A stretch of DNA of 64,000 bases from Clostridiales bacterium (GCA_019420275.1 JAHZHN010000005.1:62001-126000), one strand, 5' to 3'. Positions 42,308 to 52,406 are shown, numbered from the stretch's first letter. Notes: generated by a model not told the origin, from the letters alone. Program-made: numbers and translations.

Positions 42308-43954
42308 ATGCTAGAATATTTACAGGGGTTCCAGGAGAGAATGCGGTTTGTAGCGGCAGTAGATTCTGTTATTGGACGAAGGAACCGTTCTGCGGAAATC
42401 GAAGAGTGGTTTGAGAAAGAGGAGATGGACAACCTCTTTTTTTCGCTGCTTGTCTATATTATGGAGCAGACACTGAATGAAAATGATCAGTGTACCATGG
42501 AGAATATGGCAGCATTTTTAAGTGAAGTGCTTCCAGCTTTTCAAAAAGATTTTTCTCAGGAACAGATCTATCGTCTGACAGAATATATGGTAAGAGATAT
42601 TCTCCAAAATAAAGGAGAAGAAAAGACTTACCGGGTTATGGATTATGAACAGGGAATGAGAGCAGTCAGGATTCGCCTGATCCAGGATAAAATAACTGAT
42701 GGAGGGGAAATTGTATATCAGCTCACCGATCAGGGATATAATCTTTTGTTTCGGACCCGGGAAGTGGATAAGGAACTGGATTTTAAATTAGAACAGCTGA
42801 AATTAAAAGAACTCTTAAAACGAAAAAATTATAAACATGCTCTGCGTCAGAGTCAGGAACTGATGAATATGCTGCGTCAGAAGGAGCGGGAGCTGGAACT
42901 GTTTATGGACCGGATCCGTCAGAATATCTATACGATCGACCGGGGAGAACATAAAAAGCTTCTGGATGAGACCTATCATCTGCTGGATGAGGAATATCAG
43001 GGAATGATGGAGTTGAAAGAGCAGGTGGAAAGAGATGAAAAGAGAATCGATTGGGAGCAGGAAGCCCATACCATGGAAGATGAAGCGGTGTCAGAAGCTT
43101 TAAGGGATCTTGCACTGATCCGTCAGAATCTTACCATGGTGACGATGCAGCAGCGAAATCTCATAGGGAAGCGGTTTGAGATGAATGATATTTATGAGGA
43201 AACCATCCGTGACAGCTTTTATACGTCGATGGTGCGCCGTTATGATTTCCAGAAGGAAATCATGGAACCAATGGAGCATGTGAAAGGAAAACAGATTGAA
43301 TCTCTCTGGAAGCTCTTTGTTCCGCTGAGACGGCCAAAGGCCAGGAAACAGCTCCTTTTATCTATGCCATATCAGCCCCAGGGGAAACTTCGGGACGAGG
43401 AAACCCAGGAGGCCGCTATGGAAGAAGAAGTATTTGAGGAAGATGAGAGGCTGAAAGAACAAAGGAGAAAAGACTTTATTCATGTAAAACTGATGGAGAG
43501 GATGTTTTCTTATGGGAAAGATCATCCGGATTTTACATTTTCCCAGTTTTATGAATATCTAAACCAATGTGCGGAAAAACCTGAAATTTATACAGAGGAA
43601 AAGAGAATTTTTCTTGTGATGCTGAAGCTGTATGATTATAAAAAAATTGACCTGGAAGAATGGAAACAGAGGGAAGACAAAGAAATACCAGAGGCAAATG
43701 GAGAATTTGATCTGTCTTACTGCCTATATCAGATGGAACTGGAGCATCCTGAGTTTTATAGAATCCAAAGTCTCTCATTTGAAAAAACCGGAAAGAAATT
43801 TCAGGCAGAAATTGAAGAAGACAGAAAAGAGCAGGGCGGCATGACAGAAAAAAGCGTAAAGCGCATTATCATGGATGAAATCAGAGTGACCATACAAAAG
43901 AAAGAAAGTGAGGACAAAGCGGATGTTGAAGAAAGCGCTGGCAATTTTTCATAA
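42308..43954 (+). CDS. jetA: Wadjet-like condensin subunit JetA (kleisin-like)
   Basis: 548 aa. Start at ATG 42308, after AGAGGTGA. Begins YLQGFQERMRFVAAVDSVIG, with helical winged-helix-like N- and C-terminal parts and a charged helical middle (about 155-300). I place it in the JetA (DUF5716) family of Wadjet systems, the kleisin that bridges the SMC heads. Supporting context: a KITE-like JetB and a 1,474-aa SMC (JetC) follow without gaps. An extended -10 promoter TGTTATAAT (TATAAT 42236-42241) precedes it. Overlaps jetB by 32 nt. Confidence 0.82.
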   Translation: MLEYLQGFQERMRFVAAVDSVIGRRNRSAEIEEWFEKEEMDNLFFSLLVYIMEQTLNENDQCTMENMAAFLSEVLPAFQKDFSQEQIYRLTEYMVRDILQNKGEEKTYRVMDYEQGMRAVRIRLIQDKITDGGEIVYQLTDQGYNLLFRTREVDKELDFKLEQLKLKELLKRKNYKHALRQSQELMNMLRQKERELELFMDRIRQNIYTIDRGEHKKLLDETYHLLDEEYQGMMELKEQVERDEKRIDWEQEAHTMEDEAVSEALRDLALIRQNLTMVTMQQRNLIGKRFEMNDIYEETIRDSFYTSMVRRYDFQKEIMEPMEHVKGKQIESLWKLFVPLRRPKARKQLLLSMPYQPQGKLRDEETQEAAMEEEVFEEDERLKEQRRKDFIHVKLMERMFSYGKDHPDFTFSQFYEYLNQCAEKPEIYTEEKRIFLVMLKLYDYKKIDLEEWKQREDKEIPEANGEFDLSYCLYQMELEHPEFYRIQSLSFEKTGKKFQAEIEEDRKEQGGMTEKSVKRIIMDEIRVTIQKKESEDKADVEESAGNFS

Positions 43955-44609
43955 GCTGCTGGAGGACGGTGAGCTGGATGCGAAACAGGACGGGGAATTG
44001 TATCTGGAATTCCGCAGGGAGGAAGTACGTCAGATTCTTGGAGAGTTTGAGGAAGAACTGGGATTTCAGCTTTTGGATACAGGAAGGACCATCTATCTGA
44101 TTCCTGATATGGACAACGGAGTGCTTGGCTATACTCTGAAAGAATATCGGCTGAACATTGCGGCAGATGCCAGGCTGGCGGATGCTTATCTTCAAAGCTA
44201 TATTTTTATGATGATTTTCCAGATGTTTTATGGCGGCAAGAATACCAATCCGATCCAGAGGGAATTTATCCTGACCCGGGATCTGATTGAAGGGCTGGAT
44301 CAAAAAATGCGCTCCTACCTGGAGGATGAAGAAAAGACCAGGAAGCTGGAAGAAGAAGAGGATGTAAATTTTGCAAAGATTGCACGGCTCTGGGACAGCA
44401 AACAGATCGGAGACTGGAATCTTCGAAAATCTAAATATGGAACCATAAGCCGGGCGTATCACCAGCTGGAACAGGAGCGGCTGATCCGGATTTTGGAGGA
44501 AGGCAGGCAGATCCGCAGGACCAAACGGCTGGATGATCTGTTTTTGTATCATTATCTGGATGAGGAAAGAGTCCAGGAACTGCATCAGATATTAGGACAA
44601 GGAGAATAA
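43923..44609 (+). CDS. jetB: Wadjet-like condensin subunit JetB (KITE-like, DUF6063)
   Basis: 228 aa from ATG 43923, inside the end of jetA; a GTG at 43908 is the alternative. Small, acidic, winged-helix-like: MLKKALAIFHKLL, LGYTLKEYRLNIAADARLAD, FMMIFQMFYGGKN, REFILTRDLIEGLDQKM and a C-terminal TISRAYHQLEQERLI. Order and size fit JetB/MksE-type KITE subunits that pair with the kleisin. Ends 2 nt before jetC, so translation is coupled. Confidence 0.8.
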   Translation: MLKKALAIFHKLLEDGELDAKQDGELYLEFRREEVRQILGEFEEELGFQLLDTGRTIYLIPDMDNGVLGYTLKEYRLNIAADARLADAYLQSYIFMMIFQMFYGGKNTNPIQREFILTRDLIEGLDQKMRSYLEDEEKTRKLEEEEDVNFAKIARLWDSKQIGDWNLRKSKYGTISRAYHQLEQERLIRILEEGRQIRRTKRLDDLFLYHYLDEERVQELHQILGQGE

Positions 44610-44611
44610 TC

Positions 44612-47600
44612 ATGCCGAAAATCAACAGAATTCGTATTATAAATTTTGCATACAATGATGACGCCAGAGAGATCACAGACGAGATCTTTCGTTTTTATGA
44701 TGGGGAAAACGCCTTGCTGAATCTGGCCAACGGCGGCGGAAAGAGCGTTTTGGTTCAGCTGATGATGCAGCCGATCCTTCCGGATTTGAAGATGCAGAAA
44801 AGGAAAATGGCGGATTATTTCAAAAAAGGAACCAGTCCGACCTATGTGATCCTGGAATGGAAGCTGGATAATCCGGCGCGCCGGGAATATTTGATGACGG
44901 GAATTGCCATTGCTCCAAGAACTTCTGCTTCTGATGAAAGCGGACGGATTCATTATTTTACCTTTGGAAATTATTACCGGCAGGCGTCTGCGTTTGACCT
45001 GCAGTCTCTTCCGTTTGTCCGCAAGGAAAACGGACGACAGTTTTTGATGCCTTTTGAAAAAGCAAGAGAGAGTGTGAAGAAGATTACAGCATCCAGCCGG
45101 GAGGCATTTTACTTTAGCCGGGAAGATGCCAAAGAATACCGCAAAAAGCTTCTGGAATTTGGAATTTCCCAGGAAGAATGGAAAAATATCATTGTGCGGA
45201 TGAACAATGACGAGGGAGGGATTACAGAGCTTTTTGAACGCTGCAGTACTTCCGACAGCATTTTAAATGAGTGGATCATTAAGAATATAGAAAAAGTCCA
45301 TCTTGCCGGGGATGCCGGACAGACAGGAATCCAGGATCTGCTGCAAAGTCTGGCAGAAGAGACGATGCGCAAGGAAGACTATATCGTGGCCAAAGAAAGA
45401 ATGGAGAAATACGAGGTTTCCCATGAGCAGATGGAGGATGCACTAAGACAATTGGCAGATACCTTGTCCCAGTGCAGGGATGCCAAAGGTAAGTTTCAGG
45501 GAATGTACCTGGCGCTGGAACATCTGAGAAAACAGCTGGAAGAGCAGCAGGAACAGACAGTACGCCAGATGGAACACCAGGAGCGAAAAAAGCTTCATAT
45601 CCGTCAGGAGCAGGCTTCCGAACAGTGGTATGACAGCCAGGAAAAACTGAAAATGATCTTTGAAAAGGAAGAACAGGCGGTGAAGGCACGAAAGAAGGCA
45701 CAGGAAGCGAAACAGGAAAATGCCTGGCTTCAGGAATGTCAGAAAGCGGCAAGGCTCTGGGGGAAAATAGAAGTCCTTCAGGGAGCCGCAGATGCCCTGA
45801 AACTGCAGATTTCAAAAGATCAGACAGAAAATGAGACATCAAAGCGGATCACAAATCTTGCATATTCTCTGAAGCGAAGCTGGGGGAAACGCCGGGAGGA
45901 AGCTTTGGAAAAAGAAGCAGAATATCAAGAACAGTGGAATCAGCTTCAGGAAAGACGCCGGCAGGAGAAACAAGAAAAAGCCAGGCTGGAAGAGTGCATC
46001 CGCCAACTTCATCAGACCAAAGGAATGCTGGAAGGAAAAATCAAGGATTTTCAGGAAGAAGAGCCGAAAATTCTTGAGAAAGCAGGCATCTTTCTTCTGA
46101 GAAATCTCCTGGGCAGTCTGGAACCGGAGGAAGTCAGGGAAGCTCAAAGCAGACTGGAAACAGGTTTGGAAGAGGCAAAAAAAGCTTATGAGGCCGCCAA
46201 GAAAGAACAGGAGATTTTGTACCGGCAGGAAGAGGAACAGACAGAATACCGGATGGAGACAGACCGGGAACTAAATTCTCTGGAATATCAGCATGCAGAG
46301 AAGATGCGGCAGATGAATGATTTTTGGAAGGCGGAAAAAGAATGTCTTGCAGTGCTTGACCTTTATGATATAGAAGAAAAGTTATTGTATGACAAAGAAT
46401 CTGCTCAAAAGATTCTTGAGGATAAGATTCAGGAACAGAGAAAGCGCATTGCCGGGGAGCAGGCAGAGGAACGCCAGATGGAAGACTTGCTGGATGGAAT
46501 GGAACATCATAATGTATATCTCCCAAAATCAATTCTGCGATATCTGGAGGATGCTGATATTTCTTATGAGACCGGAGAAGATTATCTTCAAAATCTGAAA
46601 CAGGAACAGCGGATGGGAGTGTTGAAGGAGAATCCCCTTCTGGTCTTTGGAATCATCGTTTCAGACAAAGAACGCGCAAAGATGAACGCCGTTTCTTATG
46701 AAGGATGTATGCTGCGGCAGATGATTCCGATTTTCACTTATGACGAACTGACAGAGAATCTGCCAAAAGGCGGCCCGGTTTATCGCTATGAAAAAGGTCC
46801 TGGATTCCTGGCCCGCTGTGACCGGGAACTGTTTGATCAAGGACAAAGAGAAAATTATGTGGCTCAGAAGAAACGGCAGCTGGAAGAATGCCGCAAACGA
46901 AGACTTCGCTGGGAACAGGAGCAAGACCGTCTGTATCAGGGAAAAAATATCCTGCTGTCTTTTCCTTATGAAGCCGATGACAGGAAATCCATGGAATGGA
47001 ACATTGAGAATCTAAAGAAACAAAAAGCAGAATTAGAAGGACGAAAAAAGACCATTCAAGAAAAACAAAAAGAGATCAAAAGTCGAATGGAGAAGCTTAG
47101 AGAGGAACTGCCGCAGCTGGAAAAGGCATGGCAGGAAGCTGCCGGCAGAGAAACACAGCTCAAAGAGTTTTTGAAAGAAGATCAGGCATATCAGGATATG
47201 CGGCGGAAATTAGAAGAGACAGTCCAAACCCTTCAGGAGGCTCAGAAACAATCGGACAGCCTTCAGGAGAATCAGGAAGCGGCGGAAAAGGCGGCAACAA
47301 ATCTGACACAGAAACTTCAGGGAATCAGGATCCAGAAGGATGAAGCTTCAAGGCAGGCGGGCAAATATGAGTTTGCCAAGGAAGGACAATTCTTAGAAAT
47401 CAGCCTGCAGCAGATGGAGAAAGAATATGAGACTCTGATACAGGAACAGACACAAGGAGAGGCTTCCAGGAAACATCAGCTGGAGGAAAAAGAACATCAG
47501 CTGCGTGAGATATCAGAAGAACTGCAGGAAATGAACCTAAAACCAGAAGATTACCAGAATCTCTCCTATGATCCGGAAGAGCTGCAGCGCCTGAAAACAG

Positions 47601-49036
47601 AGGGGAAACGGCTGGAAACTGAGACTAGCCGTCTGAGTCGTGAGGTTGAGCAGACCAAAGAAGCAAAAGGAAGAGCAGAATCCAATGTGGCCCATGCAAA
47701 AAGAAATTTGGCAGATACAGGGCTTTTGGAACCTTTGAAAAGGGAAGAAATCCTTGGAAATTATGAACGACGAATAGCTGGGCTGGAAAAAGAGAGAGAG
47801 GAAGATCAAAAACGGCAGGCCCAGATGACCCGGCAGAAGAATGAGGCGGGAACTCTTATGAAGAGGATTGAAGATTTTACGGATATCCTTCCGGGAGAAG
47901 GAAAGCCAATTGTTCTGGAGGAAGATCTAAACCATCAGTTTCGGGAATTGCGGAGCCGGCTTCAGCAGGCGAAAAAACAAAGTCAGGAAAAAAGGCAGGG
48001 CTGCCGGAAACTGTATCAGGAGATTCGGCTGGAATTTTACGGAAAAGACAAATGCATTTCAGATATTCTGAATACGCTGGAACATCTTTCTTTTGAATCT
48101 GAAGATTTAAGCCAGGAGACACTTCATTCATATATGGAAGAATATCAGTTAAAGAAGGAAAGCCTCAGGAAACTGCTGGATTATTATGAGACTCAGCTGG
48201 AAAATATTTATCATACGAAGCAGCAGGTAGCCGATCAATGTATGAGTTACGCGGTTATGCTGTATGAAGAAATTAAGTTCATCGTGCAAAAATCCAGGAT
48301 CCGGCTGACTGGAAAGAACAGGCCGGTACAGATGTTAAGGATTGATATTCCAAAACAGCTGGATTCCGGGGCAAGACAGCGGATGGAGGACTATCTGGAT
48401 TCCTGTCTGGACATTATCATAAAATATCATAAAGAAGCAGAGAATCTGGAAGAAACGAAGGTCAGAGACCGCCTTGGGGCACTGATCTCCGGACGGGAAC
48501 TGCTGAACCAGGTGATCGGGACCAGCAAGATGCCGGTTTATGTCTATAAAATTGACTTGAATGAGAAAAACAGCGGAATGAAGCGGTGGGAAGATGCTAT
48601 GTCCCAGAATTCAGGCGGCGAAAAGTTTGTTGTGTTCTTTACTATGGTATCAATCTTGATGACTTACATAAGAGCGGCAGGAAGAAGATCTGCCGGAGAA
48701 GAGCAAATGGAAGAATCTAAAGTATTGATCATGGATAATCCATTTGCAAGGACATCATCTGAACATCTTCTGCGGGCTGTCATGGATATTGCAAAGACAT
48801 TTTCCATTCAGTTAATCTGCCTGTCCGATTTAAGCCAGAGTTCCATTACAAACCGTTTTAGCCTGATCTATCAGCTAAGTATTCGAAAAAGAATGTACAG
48901 TGACAAAGAAGTCTTAAAGATTGGGGATATGAGGGTGAATCAGCCAGGGTTGTCTGAAAATGAAAAACTGGAGCATATGGAATTATATGAAGCGGGAAGC
49001 CAGGCGGAAATCTGGGACTGGATGGATCAGCTTTAG
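44612..49036 (+). CDS. jetC: Wadjet-like SMC ATPase JetC (MksB-like)
   Basis: 1,474 aa. N-terminal head: RIRIINFAYNDDAREIT, then Walker A LANGGGKSVLVQLM (GGGKS 41-45). Two very long Gln/Glu/Lys-rich coiled coils flank a hinge-like globular segment around 660-760 (PLLVFGIIVSDKERAKM, SYEGCMLRQMIPIF). C-terminal head: ABC signature SQNSGGEKFVVFF near 1330 and Walker B KVLIMDNPFA near 1370, then LICLSDLS. In Wadjet, JetABC extrudes DNA loops and JetD cuts small circular DNA. AAGGAG precedes the ATG. No jetD follows; the next gene is on the other strand. Confidence 0.88.
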   Translation: MPKINRIRIINFAYNDDAREITDEIFRFYDGENALLNLANGGGKSVLVQLMMQPILPDLKMQKRKMADYFKKGTSPTYVILEWKLDNPARREYLMTGIAIAPRTSASDESGRIHYFTFGNYYRQASAFDLQSLPFVRKENGRQFLMPFEKARESVKKITASSREAFYFSREDAKEYRKKLLEFGISQEEWKNIIVRMNNDEGGITELFERCSTSDSILNEWIIKNIEKVHLAGDAGQTGIQDLLQSLAEETMRKEDYIVAKERMEKYEVSHEQMEDALRQLADTLSQCRDAKGKFQGMYLALEHLRKQLEEQQEQTVRQMEHQERKKLHIRQEQASEQWYDSQEKLKMIFEKEEQAVKARKKAQEAKQENAWLQECQKAARLWGKIEVLQGAADALKLQISKDQTENETSKRITNLAYSLKRSWGKRREEALEKEAEYQEQWNQLQERRRQEKQEKARLEECIRQLHQTKGMLEGKIKDFQEEEPKILEKAGIFLLRNLLGSLEPEEVREAQSRLETGLEEAKKAYEAAKKEQEILYRQEEEQTEYRMETDRELNSLEYQHAEKMRQMNDFWKAEKECLAVLDLYDIEEKLLYDKESAQKILEDKIQEQRKRIAGEQAEERQMEDLLDGMEHHNVYLPKSILRYLEDADISYETGEDYLQNLKQEQRMGVLKENPLLVFGIIVSDKERAKMNAVSYEGCMLRQMIPIFTYDELTENLPKGGPVYRYEKGPGFLARCDRELFDQGQRENYVAQKKRQLEECRKRRLRWEQEQDRLYQGKNILLSFPYEADDRKSMEWNIENLKKQKAELEGRKKTIQEKQKEIKSRMEKLREELPQLEKAWQEAAGRETQLKEFLKEDQAYQDMRRKLEETVQTLQEAQKQSDSLQENQEAAEKAATNLTQKLQGIRIQKDEASRQAGKYEFAKEGQFLEISLQQMEKEYETLIQEQTQGEASRKHQLEEKEHQLREISEELQEMNLKPEDYQNLSYDPEELQRLKTEGKRLETETSRLSREVEQTKEAKGRAESNVAHAKRNLADTGLLEPLKREEILGNYERRIAGLEKEREEDQKRQAQMTRQKNEAGTLMKRIEDFTDILPGEGKPIVLEEDLNHQFRELRSRLQQAKKQSQEKRQGCRKLYQEIRLEFYGKDKCISDILNTLEHLSFESEDLSQETLHSYMEEYQLKKESLRKLLDYYETQLENIYHTKQQVADQCMSYAVMLYEEIKFIVQKSRIRLTGKNRPVQMLRIDIPKQLDSGARQRMEDYLDSCLDIIIKYHKEAENLEETKVRDRLGALISGRELLNQVIGTSKMPVYVYKIDLNEKNSGMKRWEDAMSQNSGGEKFVVFFTMVSILMTYIRAAGRRSAGEEQMEESKVLIMDNPFARTSSEHLLRAVMDIAKTFSIQLICLSDLSQSSITNRFSLIYQLSIRKRMYSDKEVLKIGDMRVNQPGLSENEKLEHMELYEAGSQAEIWDWMDQL

Positions 49037-49041
49037 AAAAA

Positions 49042-49072
49042 GCCTTCTTGGGAATTATGCTCCCAGGAAGGC
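49042..49072. terminator. Bidirectional hairpin between jetC and YczE-type gene
   Basis: GCCTTCTTGGGA (49042-49053) and TCCCAGGAAGGC (49061-49072), 12 bp with one G-U pair. Ts follow on both strands (with a 5-nt gap on the plus strand). The minus-strand gene's stop codon lies inside it. Confidence 0.8.
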
Positions 49073-49705
49073 CTGCATTTTTTTGCCGAAAACAAAGGAA
49101 AAAAGATTGGTAATATTTCCGCTTAAGAAAGCGGCAATAATCGTTCCGATTCCGATAGGTGACAGGTTATGAAGAAAGGTAAATGCCACAACAGCGGAAC
49201 CGGCAGTCAGAGAAAGTTCCAGTAAGACCCTGATAGCGCCAAAACTGTGCTGAGTCTTCTCTGCAATGCTCTTGACAAGACCTTCCATTGGCATAACCGC
49301 AAATCCGGAATTGATCGTAAAGGCAACTCCGACGGACAGGACGATACATGCCAGCAAAGACAAGGAAAGTTTTTGCCAGATTCCTTCCGGCTGGATGAAA
49401 AACAGCCCCCAGGAAGTACATTCAATAAAAGCAGAGTAAAGAAATGTCAGAGCCAGCTGGATCATCTGGCTTTTTTTAAACTGCCGCAGGACCAGGACTT
49501 CACCCACAAGGAAGGCCGTATTGATCAAAAAATTAAAAGATGCGTAGCTGTGAAACGGAAACAGATAAGTCAGGGTTAAAGCAACCGTACAGCTTGGCGC
49601 AACCCCAAGGGCTGCCTTTAAAAATAAATTAGATCCCACAGACATGATCAAAAGTCCTGATATATAAAAAATGATTCGATGATAAAAAAAGTTTTTTTGA
49701 TTCAT
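49055..49705 (-). CDS. YczE/YyaS/YitT-family membrane protein
   Basis: 216 aa, about five membrane helices: FYISGLLIMSVGSNLFLKAA, LINTAFLVGEVLVL, LSLLACIVLSVGVAFTI, GSAVVAFTFL and others. Shared features with YczE: LGVAPSCTVALTL (usually LGxxPwd), SGFAVMPMEGLV and PIGIGTIIAAFLSGNITNLF. Function unknown. AGGAG lies 8 nt before the start. Divergent from a LysR regulator 107 bp away, which probably controls it. Confidence 0.85.
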   Translation of the reverse strand: MNQKNFFYHRIIFYISGLLIMSVGSNLFLKAALGVAPSCTVALTLTYLFPFHSYASFNFLINTAFLVGEVLVLRQFKKSQMIQLALTFLYSAFIECTSWGLFFIQPEGIWQKLSLSLLACIVLSVGVAFTINSGFAVMPMEGLVKSIAEKTQHSFGAIRVLLELSLTAGSAVVAFTFLHNLSPIGIGTIIAAFLSGNITNLFSFVFGKKMQAFLGA

Positions 49706-49812
49706 GGATATCTCCTCTCATTCATTCGCTCTTTGCTTTAGTATAGGGATCAAAAGCCTTTACAGTCAATTCCACTTTGTCTATAATATATTCCAGAAAG
49801 GAATATATTTAG

Positions 49813-50679
49813 ATGGAAATACAGCAGTTATATTATTATATGGAATTATGCAGACAGAAGAATTTTACGGAAGCGGGCTATGCCTGCAATATGACACAGG
49901 GGGCATTGTCGAAACAAATCAAAAAGCTGGAAAATGAATTGGGAGTGACGCTGATCCGAAGGAATACAAGGAAATTTGAGCTCACAAAAGAAGGAGAAGA
50001 ATTTTACCGCTACGCTCAGGAAATGACAGATTTATATGAAGAGATGCTTCGGCAGATTAGGAAAAAGAGAGAAATCCGGATTGGAAGCATGCCGGTGCTG
50101 GCGCCATATCATTTCGCCGGGATTATGGCGGACTTTCATGAAAAACATCCGGATATTCAGCTGATTGTAGATGAGAAGAGAGGAAGAGAAATCCTGGATG
50201 ACGCAGATTCTTATGACTTTATGATTTTAAGAGAATCTATGATCAAAGACACAGACAAATACCGGTTTTATCCATTGTATGAAGACCGGCTTTGTGCGGT
50301 AGTATATCAAGATCATCCGCTGGCAAAGCGTTCGGAAATTCAGCTAAAGGAACTGGAAGGGGAAGTGTTTGTTTTCCCGGTCAAAGAAAGCGGAAGTTAT
50401 GAGTTTTTTTATGACAGCTGCTGCAAGGCAGGATTTGAGCCGGATATCCAGTATGAATTTCCACAGGCCAATACGATCATGAGTTTTGTAAAAGAACGGG
50501 TAGGAGTTACAGTGACCTTTACCAAAGTTTTTGAAGAAGTATCTTGTCAGGGAATTCGGATGATTCCACTAAAGGATGATTTCCGTTCTCCCATTTCTCT
50601 GATCTATCCCCGCAGACAGTCTCTGGATCCAGCGGAGAAAATGTTCCTCCAATATATTAAACTGCTGAAAAAAAGCTGA
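49813..50679 (+). CDS. LysR-family transcriptional regulator
   Basis: 288 aa. Winged HTH at the N-terminus: IQQLYYYMELCRQKNFTEAG, MTQGALSKQIKKLENELG, LIRRNTRKFELTKEGEEF. Followed by a LysR effector domain (IRIGSMPVLAPYHFAGIMADF, VTFTKVFEEVSC). AAAGGA lies 11 nt upstream. Divergently placed from the YczE-type gene, so the intergenic 49706-49812 probably holds its operator. The effector is unknown. Ends in a terminator that overlaps its last codons. Confidence 0.93.
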   Translation: MEIQQLYYYMELCRQKNFTEAGYACNMTQGALSKQIKKLENELGVTLIRRNTRKFELTKEGEEFYRYAQEMTDLYEEMLRQIRKKREIRIGSMPVLAPYHFAGIMADFHEKHPDIQLIVDEKRGREILDDADSYDFMILRESMIKDTDKYRFYPLYEDRLCAVVYQDHPLAKRSEIQLKELEGEVFVFPVKESGSYEFFYDSCCKAGFEPDIQYEFPQANTIMSFVKERVGVTVTFTKVFEEVSCQGIRMIPLKDDFRSPISLIYPRRQSLDPAEKMFLQYIKLLKKS

Positions 50680-50702
50680 CCAAAAAACACGGTCAGCTTT
50701 TT
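50674..50702 (+). terminator. Terminator after lysR
   Basis: AGCTGACC (50674-50681) and GGTCAGCT (50691-50698), 8-bp perfect stem, then five Ts. It also faces the end of the convergent ATPase gene. Confidence 0.85.
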
Positions 50703-50708
50703 CTGAAT

Positions 50709-52406
50709 TTAAAGTTTTCGAAAACGATTGATGCAGGCAAGGATTTCCTGTTTTCTCGGCATGGCAAGCCCCGTTCTTGGATAACTGCTTCCAGAAATGG
50801 AATTCAGGCCGTGCCGGCGAATCTGTTCCATGATTTCATCGGCCACCTTCTGCATCGTTTTCTTTCCGTCCATGAGATGAAGTTGGGCGTAGAGAAAGGC
50901 ATATCCCAAAGATGCGGTCTGCTCTGAATCGGCCAGCTGTTCTACGTACCGCAGATCAATGGTCTCTTTGTTAATGGAAACAGAATCTTTACCGAAAATC
51001 TTTATTTTTGTACGCCGTTCTCCAAGGAGACGCTTATTTGGAGAAAAACAGCGGACAAAATCCGGAAAATGCGGCTCTTCCTTTGGAATTGAAACTGCAG
51101 GAAAGTCTTTTGCTGCGGTTTTTGCAGTCTCTGTAATATCCTTTGGCCGATAGTTTTCCATCTGAATGATATGGTCTGCTGTATGGAAGAAGGATCCTGA
51201 ACTTCCGGCAACCAAAACAGAAGATATGCCATGTGCCTCATAGAGATAGCGGATCCGTTCGATCAAAGGAGTAATTGGTTCCTGATGGCGGCTGACAACC
51301 CGCTGCATCAGTTCGTCGCGGATCATAAAATTAGTTGCGCTGGTGTCTTCATCAATTAGAAACAGGCAGGCTCCTGCTTCAATGGCCTCAATGGTATTGG
51401 CAGCCTGAGAAGTGCTTCCGCTGGCATCTTCCGTGGAAAAAGAGGTGGTATCTTTTCCATTTGGCAGGTCATTGATAAAAAGGGAGATATCTGTGCGGCA
51501 GATGCTCCGTCCGTCTTCAGCGCGCAGTTTCACCGCAGTATCATCAGTGATCACATATTCCCGGCCATCTCCTGCAATGTGATTGTATACTCCAAGTTCC
51601 AGAGCCTTTAAGAGAGTGGATTTTCCATGGTATCCTCCGCCGACAATCAGAGTAATACCTTTAGGAATTCCCATTCCCGTGATGGATCCGCAGTGAGGCG
51701 GCGTCAAAGTGACCTGATAGGCCTTCGGGGAAACAAATGACACAGAATTTTTCATTGGTTTTTGGGATACTCCGCTTTCTCTTGGCAGGATGGAGCCGTC
51801 TGCCACAAAGGCACAAAGACCAAGGGACGGAAGCTGTTCTCTGATATACTGCTGATCATCGGAAAGATGGATGTCACGGATCAGATCCTCCTGGCGGACT
51901 GCTTTATAAAAAAGGGAAGCGCTGGCGGCTTTTGGAACCAGATCAAACAGCATTTTTTCCAGAGATCTGGCGTCGATGGTACGGCCTCTGGCAGGAAAGC
52001 CAGCTTCAAAACAAGCAGTGATATCTCCGGTTTTTGGATCTACCTGAAGGGCAGTCCGTTCAAGAATTTCCTGACCGCAGCTGCTGGTTGACAAAAGACC
52101 GCTTTTGCCGGAACCTTTTGCCTGAAAGCTGAACCGGTTCAGCTGCTTTCCAAAAAGGCGGAGCAGATGATCCTGGAAAGCTGTCCGGCGCCACGGCGTA
52201 TGATACAGTTCTTTGGGGAATCCGGCGTCTTTTCCCGAAATCTGAAGGCTTAAGCTGGAAGGGGAAGCAAACGGATCCCCCTGAACATGATGAATGTTCA
52301 AAAGATAAGAGGGAAACTGATATGTGCCCCGAAGACCTTTGTAAGCTGGATAACCTTTATGATCCATGGTTCTTAGTGTATTTCTCAAAACAGATGAAGG
52401 TTTCAT
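50709..52406 (-). CDS. ABC-class predicted ATPase (COG3044 family)
   Basis: 565 aa. The P-loop is unusual but clear: GITLIVGGGYHGKSTLLKAL near 255. Also GACLFLIDEDTSATNFMIRD (Walker B) near 350, YLYEAHGISSVLVAGSSGSFF and ADHIIQMENYRPKDIT. The N-terminus begins with TLRTMDHKGYPAYKGLRGTY, the hallmark of this family of soluble ABC-ATPase-domain proteins; there is no membrane segment. Function is unknown and it is widespread in Firmicutes. AAGGAG lies about 11 nt before the start. I considered and rejected it as a JetD substitute because it lacks a Toprim fold. Confidence 0.88.
   Translation of the reverse strand: MKPSSVLRNTLRTMDHKGYPAYKGLRGTYQFPSYLLNIHHVQGDPFASPSSLSLQISGKDAGFPKELYHTPWRRTAFQDHLLRLFGKQLNRFSFQAKGSGKSGLLSTSSCGQEILERTALQVDPKTGDITACFEAGFPARGRTIDARSLEKMLFDLVPKAASASLFYKAVRQEDLIRDIHLSDDQQYIREQLPSLGLCAFVADGSILPRESGVSQKPMKNSVSFVSPKAYQVTLTPPHCGSITGMGIPKGITLIVGGGYHGKSTLLKALELGVYNHIAGDGREYVITDDTAVKLRAEDGRSICRTDISLFINDLPNGKDTTSFSTEDASGSTSQAANTIEAIEAGACLFLIDEDTSATNFMIRDELMQRVVSRHQEPITPLIERIRYLYEAHGISSVLVAGSSGSFFHTADHIIQMENYRPKDITETAKTAAKDFPAVSIPKEEPHFPDFVRCFSPNKRLLGERRTKIKIFGKDSVSINKETIDLRYVEQLADSEQTASLGYAFLYAQLHLMDGKKTMQKVADEIMEQIRRHGLNSISGSSYPRTGLAMPRKQEILACINRFRKL

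Noticed and set aside
43881..44585. 234-codon open frame on the minus strand
   Set aside because: Fully antisense to jetB, whose translation is family-like and coupled to its neighbours; no start signals.
50709..52406. ABC-class ATPase as a substitute JetD
   Set aside because: It has P-loop and Walker B motifs of the COG3044 family and no Toprim or nuclease motif; it is also on the opposite strand behind a terminator.
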